From Verrucomicrobiia bacterium (lineage in GTDB: Bacteria; Verrucomicrobiota; Verrucomicrobiia; Verrucomicrobiales; Akkermansiaceae), in assembly GCA_947460915.1 (NCBI GenBank), contig CANHKJ010000015.1:1-22823 (forward strand): a stretch of DNA of 22,823 nucleotides. Direction: 5' to 3'. Positions 15,835 through 22,823 of the stretch are shown here, in pieces. Below the pieces are notes generated by a model, which saw only the letters and a list, made by a program, of their open reading frames with translations, was not told where the DNA came from and ran no database searches. The translations under genes were made by a program, and so were the position numbers. The number at the start of each line of letters is the position of its first letter. Positions within the stretch are counted from its first letter, which is position 1.

Positions 15835-18800
15835 TTATTGATTTGCAGCACCGCTTGAAAGGTCCACACGGTAGAACTGCTTGCCGCTAACAAATGGCGT
15901 TGTAGCAGTAGCGTTTCCGGCAGGTGTCCAGTTGATCAGATCGGTTGATTTGAACAGAGGCAGAGTCAAGGTCACTGGACCCGTGCCGCTGGCTTGAATC
16001 ATCAAACCAGTGCCGCGCAGGCTTTGGATTGATGTGGCAGTATAAAGCGAGCTGAACAAGTTCGTGCCCGTAACGTTATTCACGGTGGAGTTGAAGCCCA
16101 GAGCGGTGAGAGCAGGTGAGCTTTCCAACTCATCGCTGATGCCGTCGCCATCGGTGTCGAGCACTCCGTTTCCGGAGATCGGAGCGGCACCAGTGAGAAC
16201 ACCAGATTGGCTCAGTTTCGTCCAACCAGCAGCCCAGTTACCTTCGGGACCGAAGGCACCACGGTAGTAAGCCGTTTTTGGAGCACCGGTGGCCAATGAA
16301 GAAATCAGCAACGGAGAACCAGTTGCGGGAACTGGATTGAATGCGGTAATGAAGTTACTACCGTTACGTGTGTAAGCCGTGAACATCGGATTGGTGTTGA
16401 CATTCGAGTTGCCGTTGACGGGGTCACCAAGTGCATCGAAGACAAAGCCCTGAACTAGCGTATCTGTTGCGCCTGTGCCGCTGATGTAGCTGTTATTGTT
16501 ACCAGGTGTGCCACCGCCCATATTACCGATCGTGTTATTTCTAAACTTCGGTGTTGCGCCAGTGCTGATCGCGTCGTTGAACTTGATCAGACCCTGAGCA
16601 TAGTCGTGCACAACGGAGTTGTAGACTTCACCGTTGAAGCGGTCTTCGATGTGCAGAGCGAAGTTTCCTTTCTCCGTGTGAACTTGACCCGTGCGGTTTG
16701 GAATTACCGAAAGAGTGTTCGTCGATCCAGCGCCGATCATGGTTGCATTGTAAATGATCGGTTTGGCGTGATGTTGGTCAGCTCCTGTGCTAACAGTGCC
16801 ATAACCACCGGAAGTGCCACCGACGCCATCCCATTCTCCACCAGCATCGGTGTCACCTGGGTTTTGGATGCTCAACCAGAATTGGTTGGTAGCAGCATAA
16901 CCCTCGTCGATGTCGAAGCTGTCATCTTGGTTGAATGCCATGACAAGATGGTTTGCGCTTACGCGGCCACCGAAGAACTCGATGCCGTCGTCTTGGTTGG
17001 CATAGACTTCAAGATATTCAATCGTCGTTCCGGAACCAACGGCACCTAGGGTAAGTCCGTTGATTTCTTTACCAGAAGCAAACTCGTAACCGCCGTGACG
17101 GATCGAGCAATAACGAATGGTGCCGCTATTGTCGGTGTCGTTGCGAGAAAATCCCGTGCTAACTCCGTATTGAGTCGCGTCAGGGATGGTGTCGCCGTCG
17201 TAGGAAGAAGAACCTGCAGGCGCAAATCCTTCGATCTGGACGGTTCCGGCGTTAACGCCCGAAGCATTGACAAATGAGCAATATGCTTGGCCAAGCATGA
17301 TCAGTCCGCCCCATTGACCTGCATCGGCTGCAGTTGGTGAGGGACCTACATTGGTGTCTACGTCATAAGGTGAATCGACATTATTCTCTGCTTCCCACTC
17401 GCGCACGCTAGTGAAAACGATGGGCTCGGCTGCGGTGCCGTCAGCGATGAGTTTACCACCGCGTGTTGCTACGATCGAACCAACTTTATCATCGGTTTTG
17501 TCGGTAGAAGTGCCGTTGTCATTGATGGAGAAATACACTTTCGTGCCTGGCTCGATGGTCAATGTTTTGCCACGAGGAATGAAGAGACGATCAGTGACGA
17601 AGTAAGTGTTGTTTTTCGTCCATGTGGTATTGGAACCGATCACACGAATATTGGTGCCGAGGCCACCATCAACGCCACCGTTGGTAGAGGCAAAGCTGTT
17701 CGCGCTGAAGGTGCCAGTAGTATCACCAATCACATCGATATTGGTGCCCGTTGTAAGGACGCCGGATTGGCTCAATTTGGTCCAGCCAGCAGCCCAGTTG
17801 TCACCAGGACCGAAGGCACCACGATAGTTGACAGGCACGGGTGCACCAGCAGATACGCCGGAGATCAATAGTGGAGAACCTTTTGCGGGTGCTGGATTGA
17901 AAGCAGTAATAAAGTTGCTACCGTTGCGCATGTAGGTAGAGAACATCGGATTCGTGTTCACATCAGAGTTTCCGTTGAGAGGAAATCCGAATGCATCGAA
18001 GGCGAAGTCTTGAACGAGCGTATCAGCTTTACCATTACCGAAGATATAGCTGAGGTTATCGCCAGTGGTGCCACCGCCCATGCTGCCGATGGTGTTGTTT
18101 CTAAACTTCGGAGTAGCACCGGTGCTGATCGTGTCATTGAATTTGAACAGGCCTTGCGCATAGTCGTGCAGAACCGAGTTATAAAGTTCACCATTGAAAC
18201 GGTCTTCGATGTGGAGAGCGAAGTTTCCTTTCTCCGTGTGAACTTGACCCGTGCGGTTTGGAATAACCGAAAGCGTGTTTGTCGATCCAGCACCGATCAT
18301 GGTTGCGTTGTAAATGATCGGTTTGGCGTGATGCTGGTCAGCACCTGTGTTAACAGTGCCATAACCACCGGAAGTGCCACCGACACCATCCCATTCGCCA
18401 CCAGCATCGGTGTCACCTGGGTTTTGAATGCTCAACCAGAATTGGTTGGTAGCAGCATAGCCCTCATCGATGTCAAAGCTATCGTCTTGGTTGAATGCCA
18501 TCACGAGGTGATTGGCGCTTACGCGACCACCGAAGAACTCGATGCCGTCATCTTGGTTGGCATAGACTTCGAGGTATTCAATCGTGGTTCCGGAACCGAC
18601 AGCTCCGAGTGTTAGACCGTTAATTTCTTTGCCAGCAGCAAACTCGTAACCACCGTGGCGGATCGAGCAATAACGAATAGTGCCGCTGTTGTCCGCGTCA
18701 TTACGAGCGAAACCTGCGCTGACGCCGTATTGAGTAGCGTCAGGGACCGTGTCACCATCATACGAGGAAGAACCGGCAGGAGCAAATCCTTCGATCTGGA

Positions 18801-19371
18801 CAGTACCGGCATTCACTCCTGAAGCATTGACAAAGGAGCAATAAGCTTGACCAAGCATGATAATGCCACCCCATTGACCACCATCAGCAGCCGTTGGCGC
18901 AGGGCCCACATTGGTATCGGCATCGTAAGCAGAGTCTACACCGTTCGCAGCTTCCCATTCGCGGACACTGGTAAAAACGATAGGCTCGGCTGCGGTGCCG
19001 TCAGCGATGAGCTTGCCACCGCGTGTTGCTACGATCGAACCAACTTTGTCATCGGTCTTGTCGGTCGGAGTGCCGTTGTCATTGATGGAGGAATAAATTT
19101 TGGTTCCAGGCTCGATTGTCAGAGTAACGCCGCGAGGAATGAAAAGACGATCCGTAACGAAGTAGGTATTGTTTTTCGTCCAGGTGGTATTGGAGCCGAT
19201 CACACGGATGTTGGTGCCGAGGCCACCATCAACGCCACCGTTGGTAGAGGCAAAGCTGTTTGTGCTGTAGGCACCAGTGGTATCACCGATGACATCGATG
19301 TTGGCTGCTGTTGCAACGACTGGTGCCATCATGCCCAGTAGGGCGAGGATGAGATTTTGTTTTGTTTTCAT
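15835..19371 (-). CDS. Secreted, probably parallel beta-helix, surface protein with two tandem ~520-residue copies
   Basis: The 1178-residue product has a signal peptide (1-23, ending VVATAA). Residues 24-543 and 544-1060 are two copies about 90% identical by eye, with no indel between them. Each copy contains 'LFIPRG-x-TLTIEPGTK', 'GSIVATRGGKLIADGTAAEP', 'GQWGGIIMLGQAYCSF', 'GTIRYCSIRHGGYEF', 'NQDDGIEFFGGRVSANHLVM' and 'NQDDSFDIDEGYAATNQFW'. The regular hydrophobic turns with Asn/Asp/Gly corners suggest a right-handed parallel beta-helix. Each copy has two cysteines (YCSF and YCSI). A thrombospondin-3-like calcium loop, 'DTDGDGISDELE' (about 1068-1079), and a short C-terminal domain with 'LFKSTDLINWTPAG' and 'KQFYRVDL' follow. 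Related single-copy proteins, as I recall, often sit beside TonB-dependent receptors and DUF3450/ExbB genes, so a role in capturing or presenting the receptor's substrate is likely. No catalytic site is recognised. The gene lies 116 bases after the receptor gene. Confidence 0.75.
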   Translation of the reverse strand: MKTKQNLILALLGMMAPVVATAANIDVIGDTTGAYSTNSFASTNGGVDGGLGTNIRVIGSNTTWTKNNTYFVTDRLFIPRGVTLTIEPGTKIYSSINDNGTPTDKTDDKVGSIVATRGGKLIADGTAAEPIVFTSVREWEAANGVDSAYDADTNVGPAPTAADGGQWGGIIMLGQAYCSFVNASGVNAGTVQIEGFAPAGSSSYDGDTVPDATQYGVSAGFARNDADNSGTIRYCSIRHGGYEFAAGKEINGLTLGAVGSGTTIEYLEVYANQDDGIEFFGGRVSANHLVMAFNQDDSFDIDEGYAATNQFWLSIQNPGDTDAGGEWDGVGGTSGGYGTVNTGADQHHAKPIIYNATMIGAGSTNTLSVIPNRTGQVHTEKGNFALHIEDRFNGELYNSVLHDYAQGLFKFNDTISTGATPKFRNNTIGSMGGGTTGDNLSYIFGNGKADTLVQDFAFDAFGFPLNGNSDVNTNPMFSTYMRNGSNFITAFNPAPAKGSPLLISGVSAGAPVPVNYRGAFGPGDNWAAGWTKLSQSGVLTTGTNIDVIGDTTGTFSANSFASTNGGVDGGLGTNIRVIGSNTTWTKNNTYFVTDRLFIPRGKTLTIEPGTKVYFSINDNGTSTDKTDDKVGSIVATRGGKLIADGTAAEPIVFTSVREWEAENNVDSPYDVDTNVGPSPTAADAGQWGGLIMLGQAYCSFVNASGVNAGTVQIEGFAPAGSSSYDGDTIPDATQYGVSTGFSRNDTDNSGTIRYCSIRHGGYEFASGKEINGLTLGAVGSGTTIEYLEVYANQDDGIEFFGGRVSANHLVMAFNQDDSFDIDEGYAATNQFWLSIQNPGDTDAGGEWDGVGGTSGGYGTVSTGADQHHAKPIIYNATMIGAGSTNTLSVIPNRTGQVHTEKGNFALHIEDRFNGEVYNSVVHDYAQGLIKFNDAISTGATPKFRNNTIGNMGGGTPGNNNSYISGTGATDTLVQGFVFDALGDPVNGNSNVNTNPMFTAYTRNGSNFITAFNPVPATGSPLLISSLATGAPKTAYYRGAFGPEGNWAAGWTKLSQSGVLTGAAPISGNGVLDTDGDGISDELESSPALTALGFNSTVNNVTGTNLFSSLYTATSIQSLRGTGLMIQASGTGPVTLTLPLFKSTDLINWTPAGNATATTPFVSGKQFYRVDLSSGAANQ
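16192..17742 (-). repeat. Tandem repeat copy 2 (1551 bp) within the surface-protein gene
   Basis: This copy encodes residues 544-1060, from 'NIDVIGDTTGTF' to 'SGVLT', where similarity to copy 1 ends and the calcium-loop tail begins. The run 16655-16704 is identical to 18215-18264 in copy 1. About 53 of 517 residues differ between the copies, and about half of these lie in the last quarter. Confidence 0.95.
17743..19302 (-). repeat. Tandem repeat copy 1 (1560 bp) within the surface-protein gene
   Basis: This copy encodes residues 24-543, from 'NIDVIGDTTGAY' to the linker 'SGVLTTGT'. It aligns with copy 2 at a constant offset of exactly 1560 bases with no gap. Identical 50-base runs include 19211-19260 against 17651-17700. 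The arrangement is a whole-domain in-frame duplication, not a short structural repeat. Confidence 0.95.
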
Positions 19372-19405
19372 TATGTTTGTAGTAGTTCGGTAAATCGCGC
19401 CGCGA

Positions 19406-19440
19406 AGCGCAGACGGGGAGACATTAACGGGCGCTGCGCT
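19406..19440 (-). other. Stem-loop in the leader of the duplicated surface-protein gene
   Basis: Arms AGCGCAG and CTGCGCT (19434-19440 and 19406-19412) can pair over seven bases around a 21-base loop in the minus-strand transcript. A second small GC stem (GCGC/GCGC) lies next to it toward the start codon. They lie in the 116-base gap after the receptor gene. No T-tract is seen, so this is more likely an RNA-processing or stability element than a terminator. Significance is uncertain. Confidence 0.35.
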
Positions 19441-19458
19441 GATGTCTTGCTTGGCGGT

Positions 19459-19476
19459 GTAACAGAGTTGTCACAA
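19459..19476 (-). promoter_or_regulatory. Pho-box-like direct repeat upstream of the surface-protein gene
   Basis: On the minus strand the sequence reads TTGTGAC-AACT-CTGTTAC: two seven-base half-sites 11 bases apart, as in the PhoB box (CTGTCAT-AAAT-CTGTCAC). The second half-site matches the enterobacterial consensus at 6 of 7 bases, the first at 4 of 7. It lies about 90 bases before the start of the duplicated gene. A PhoB-type regulator site is possible, given the OprO/P-type porin downstream, but one partial match can arise by chance and the consensus in this phylum may differ. Confidence 0.25.
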
Positions 19477-19487
19477 AGGATGAACTG

Positions 19488-22400
19488 TTAGAATGATAGC
19501 TGAATTTCCGCCCAATAGCTGCGCCCCGTGGTGTCACTGTTGTAAACTTTTTCATTGTAGAGATAAGTGTCCGTCGCGTTGAACATGTTTTTCACACCGC
19601 CCTTGAGCAAGTAATCCACACCGTTAAGTTCAATCTTTTTCGAGAGCACGAGATCGAAGGTGTGAATGGCGTTGCGCGTGACCTCAAAGTCATCGGGAGT
19701 CAATTTAAGAATGACAGGATAATCACCGTTGTAATTGTAGACGAAGTTTGCGTTGAAATTCCAGGGCTCATACTCATAGCCCAAATTTAAATTTGTTAGA
19801 TATGTGGGCTGGTAGGGGAGCTTGCTAGTAACCGATGTAGTGGCACCGTTTTGCACATAGAAGTAATTGAGCTGTGCATCGATATAAGTAAAATTTCCCC
19901 GCAGCGAAAATGGACCCATGTCCGAAATGTCCGCTTCAAATTCGATGCCGTTGATGCTGCCATTGAAGTCTCGTTGTTCACCAGTATCGGGATCGCGGAA
20001 TGAGTCATCATAAAGCAAAGTGCCATTTTCATAAAATGTCACCAAGGGGCGAACGAGATTTTTGTGGAACAGGCTCGCACGAATGCTGGTGGTATCGGAT
20101 GGCTTCCATGTCATCGCGAAATCGAAGTTATCGATATCAGTTTGTCCAAGTTCATTGTTACCGCGACGACCAAGACCGGATGCTTGATCGACAGATTGCG
20201 ATGGAATGAATTCCCAGAATGTCGGGCGCGCCACGGTCTTCGACCAAGCGACTTGAAAGTCGACTTTTTTATCAAAAATCGAAGTGCCAGCGCTGACGGC
20301 AGGGAGCATGGATTGTTGCGGATCACGATTTTCCCAACCATTGCCTTCGATTTGTTCGTCGGTGAATGCGGAGAGCGGACTGGAAGCGATATCGATGTCA
20401 TAGGTTTCTTTCTCAAAACGAACTCCCCCATTGAGGAAAGTGTCTCCCATGCGGAGTAAACCGTTGTAGAAATAGGATGTTTGATTGAGCCGCGTGCTGA
20501 TGTTTTCGAGGCCGTTTCTTGTGAGAGAGTTGGTATAGTAAGGACCATCGGTGGTGTTGCCCGTGAAGTAGTCGGAGATCAAATCGGGGTTGTTTGCGAT
20601 ATCTTCGCCAAGACCGCCCGCGCCATCAAGTGCACCGGGAGTGAAGCCAGAGTCAGCTGAACTCGAGGCTAACACCAAATCATACTGACGAGCCGTAGTG
20701 TTGCGCTCTTTCCACAAAGAGGATGCTCCGAAGCTGAACTCGAAGTAATAGTCGTCATCGTCTTCAAAGAAATAAAACGGAATGGCTGAGGAAACTTGGC
20801 GATGCATGGCATCTTCGGTGGTTTTTTCCGAACGTCGAGTGATGCGTTGTTTTCCGGGGATCGACTGACTGTTGGTGCCGTGCGCTGAAGTTTCTACAGG
20901 GTCACGTGTATCATCGGGAATGATCGTGTTGGCGGCTTGGAAGTTGTCGTAAATGCGCTGCGTGTTTGGTCGAGCATACATCGGGGCTTTGATGGTTTCC
21001 CATGTGTAGCTTTCTGGGTTGGGCAAGCGCAGGAGTCGAGCATATTGGATGGCTTGCGCATCGAGCTTGGGCTGCACAGCGGCAATTTGATCAGCGAGTG
21101 CTTCCGAGGAGAAATCCAGAATACCGTACTCGAAGTGTGTGCTGTGAGGACGACTTTCTACAGCGTTGCTGCTGGTAATCGACCAATTGACTTTAGCGCC
21201 CCGTTCTCCGAGTTGATGACTGCCATTGAGTTGGAAAATTTCCAAATCACGCGCCAAAGGATTCACATCCCATGATGCACCATAATATATCGCATCTGGC
21301 CCATAAGCGTTCGATGGATTGATCGTTGAGTTCTGGAGGTGGTTGCCATAGTTGAGGTTCTCTTCGTCATCGATGATGTTGGTGTTGTTGATCACTTCAT
21401 CTTGTGCGATGTGCTTATTGAAGTATGTGGCTTGAATTTTGTTGTATTCATTAATCTCCAATGCTGTGGACAAATACGCGGCGGTCTCGACCGAGCGGGT
21501 GTACTCATCACGGGAAAACTCACGGGTTTGGTTGGTGATGTAGGTGCTGTTAGAACTATCATTAGTCGATCGACTAAATGCCGTAACCACGCCAAGTCGC
21601 ATTTTGTTCGGTAAATCGAATGTTTCGCCGTATGTAAGTGATTGAGAAAAGCCCAAGTTGGAATCATCTTCTTTCGGCTTGAGCCCCTGGGAGTCATGCA
21701 AACTTTTCCAACGCTCTTTGAGTTGATCCGCTGTTTGATTGCCGCCATCGAGAAAGGTGGTGCTACCATCGGCATTGGTTTGTTCGAGCACACTTGGCAT
21801 GTCGTCACCGATATCTCCCCAGGCTCCTAAGGATCTGCCGGGGTGAGTATAGATTTTTTTCTTCAATGCGTCGTTGTACGTGATCTTGGTAGACATTTGC
21901 AGGATGCGCTCATCAGGAAGTGCGCGGGTGATAATGTCGATGGCGCCGCCACCGAAGTCGCCGGATAAATTGGGACTGTAAGTTTTATCCACCTTGATCG
22001 ACTCGATCGCGCTGGTGGGAAATAGGTCGAGCTGCACCGCTTTTCGGGAAGGATCTGCGGAAGCGATTTGTGCGCCGTTGAATGTTGTCGTCACATAACG
22101 ATCTGCTAGACCACGCACGACTGCGTATTTGCCATCGACGATGTTAGCGCCTGATACTTTTCCGATTGCTTCACCAGCATCGCTTACGGCATTTTTCGTA
22201 AACTCCTCGCGTCCCATCGTGGCGGTGAGTTTGGGTGCCTCCATGTTAAGCGCGAGATTGAAGTCGCCTGAGTTGCTTTCCTGATACTCGCCCACCACCG
22301 TTTCCTCTTCCATCATGGTCTCGTCCGCTTCGCCATCGCTAGGCTTGAGTTTGAGCGAGAGACGCACAGTGAGTGTTTGTCCTGGCAAGGCCGTAGCGCT

Positions 22401-22823
22401 CTGCGTGGTGGAAAAATATCCGAGCTTTGAGGCCTCGATGCCGATGTTTCCTGCAGGCACGGCGGCGATGCGAAAGGTGCCAGCCGCATCGGTTTCGACG
22501 GTTTTACCGAGTCCAATGATTTCCACCAATGCGCCTGATACGGGATCGAGTTTGTCATCAGACACTTCGCCAATCACTTCACAAAATCCTTGTGGCAAGG
22601 GCATCGCGTTGATGGGAATTTGTTCTCCTGACACAGGGCTAGGTAGCAAATTGGCATCTTGCGGTAACACGACTATCGGCGCTGAGCGCACGTCCATGGT
22701 CCACTCGCGGAGCGACTGCTGCTGCCAGCGCGGCACCATGCCCCATGACTCCGCTGCAAGAATACCAGCGCGTTCCGGCATCCAACCCCACTCCTCGACA
22801 AGGGTCTCACCGATGACACTTTG
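19488..22823 (-). CDS. TonB-dependent outer-membrane receptor, 5' end outside the window
   Basis: The frame is open to the right edge: 14 further codons precede the first in-window ATG at 22781, and no signal peptide follows that ATG, so the true start lies beyond the window. Counting from that ATG (1097 residues): an unrecognised segment with 'EEWGWMPERAGILAAESWG' nearby (upstream to about 60); a carboxypeptidase-regulatory-like beta-sandwich (about 67-145, 'GALVEIIGLGKTVETDAAGTF'); a TonB-box-like 'ETVVGEY' (160-166); the plug (about 180-290, with 'YAVVRGLADRYVTTTFNGAQI' split over 219-239 and 'SGDFGGGAIDIITR' at 273-286); and a 22-strand-type barrel ending in the aromatic 'EIQLSF'. Such receptors import large or scarce ligands across the outer membrane using TonB energy. 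It heads the locus that encodes its own ExbB/ExbD/TonB. The ligand is unknown. Confidence 0.92.
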   Translation of the reverse strand, partial: QSVIGETLVEEWGWMPERAGILAAESWGMVPRWQQQSLREWTMDVRSAPIVVLPQDANLLPSPVSGEQIPINAMPLPQGFCEVIGEVSDDKLDPVSGALVEIIGLGKTVETDAAGTFRIAAVPAGNIGIEASKLGYFSTTQSATALPGQTLTVRLSLKLKPSDGEADETMMEEETVVGEYQESNSGDFNLALNMEAPKLTATMGREEFTKNAVSDAGEAIGKVSGANIVDGKYAVVRGLADRYVTTTFNGAQIASADPSRKAVQLDLFPTSAIESIKVDKTYSPNLSGDFGGGAIDIITRALPDERILQMSTKITYNDALKKKIYTHPGRSLGAWGDIGDDMPSVLEQTNADGSTTFLDGGNQTADQLKERWKSLHDSQGLKPKEDDSNLGFSQSLTYGETFDLPNKMRLGVVTAFSRSTNDSSNSTYITNQTREFSRDEYTRSVETAAYLSTALEINEYNKIQATYFNKHIAQDEVINNTNIIDDEENLNYGNHLQNSTINPSNAYGPDAIYYGASWDVNPLARDLEIFQLNGSHQLGERGAKVNWSITSSNAVESRPHSTHFEYGILDFSSEALADQIAAVQPKLDAQAIQYARLLRLPNPESYTWETIKAPMYARPNTQRIYDNFQAANTIIPDDTRDPVETSAHGTNSQSIPGKQRITRRSEKTTEDAMHRQVSSAIPFYFFEDDDDYYFEFSFGASSLWKERNTTARQYDLVLASSSADSGFTPGALDGAGGLGEDIANNPDLISDYFTGNTTDGPYYTNSLTRNGLENISTRLNQTSYFYNGLLRMGDTFLNGGVRFEKETYDIDIASSPLSAFTDEQIEGNGWENRDPQQSMLPAVSAGTSIFDKKVDFQVAWSKTVARPTFWEFIPSQSVDQASGLGRRGNNELGQTDIDNFDFAMTWKPSDTTSIRASLFHKNLVRPLVTFYENGTLLYDDSFRDPDTGEQRDFNGSINGIEFEADISDMGPFSLRGNFTYIDAQLNYFYVQNGATTSVTSKLPYQPTYLTNLNLGYEYEPWNFNANFVYNYNGDYPVILKLTPDDFEVTRNAIHTFDLVLSKKIELNGVDYLLKGGVKNMFNATDTYLYNEKVYNSDTTGRSYWAEIQLSF

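Noticed and set aside
16192..19302. Repeat region considered as CRISPR or as a mobile element
   Set aside because: The unit is a 1560-base in-frame coding repeat without spacers, terminal inverted repeats or a transposase.

Overview
The window most likely comes from a member of the Verrucomicrobia (PVC superphylum). Three things point there: a very large secreted protein that joins a beta-propeller, HEAT-like repeats and c-type cytochrome modules, an architecture typical of this group; a surface protein with the C-terminal 'STDLxxW ... FYRV' segment common in that phylum; and the near absence of Shine-Dalgarno sequences. The taxon is inferred from protein character, not from a marker-gene comparison.

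Layout. At the left edge, on the minus strand, an AT-rich reading frame without a stop (1-749, cut by the window edge) encodes a SUKH (SMI1/KNR4) domain protein. It lies just downstream of two housekeeping genes on the same strand, murA (784-2055) and prmC (2116-2952). A divergent 162-bp gap leads to one plus-strand gene (3115-7692) for a 1525-residue, membrane-anchored, two-heme, PVC-type dehydrogenase-like protein. A short palindrome at 7699-7714 separates it from the convergent minus-strand block that fills the rest of the window. No gene-free stretch exceeds 300 bases; the longest is 2953-3114.

The right two thirds (7729-22823, minus strand) read as one long transport locus. In order of transcription it holds: a TonB-dependent outer-membrane receptor (its start lies outside the window); a 1178-residue secreted protein made of two tandem ~520-residue copies; a DUF3450-like periplasmic coiled-coil protein; a TtpC-like ExbB with a large periplasmic head; ExbD; TonB; a periplasmic TPR protein; an OprO/OprP-type porin; and a cytoplasmic protein related to GH67 alpha-glucuronidases. 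From the DUF3450 gene onward the gaps are only 1 to 21 bases. The locus therefore carries its own receptor, energiser, passive porin and a putative enzyme. The DUF3450/TtpC/ExbD/TonB/TPR set resembles the TonB2-type systems of Vibrio, but here one ExbB-family gene stands where those systems have two.

The substrate cannot be read from sequence. The GH67-like gene points to glucuronic-acid-containing oligosaccharides. The OprO/P-type porin and a Pho-box-like direct repeat at 19459-19476 point to phosphorus compounds. Points most worth checking: the exact in-register 1560-bp duplication, the DUF3450-like head shared by the ExbB and its neighbour, the GH67-like protein with conserved putative catalytic carboxylates, and the SUKH gene at the edge.
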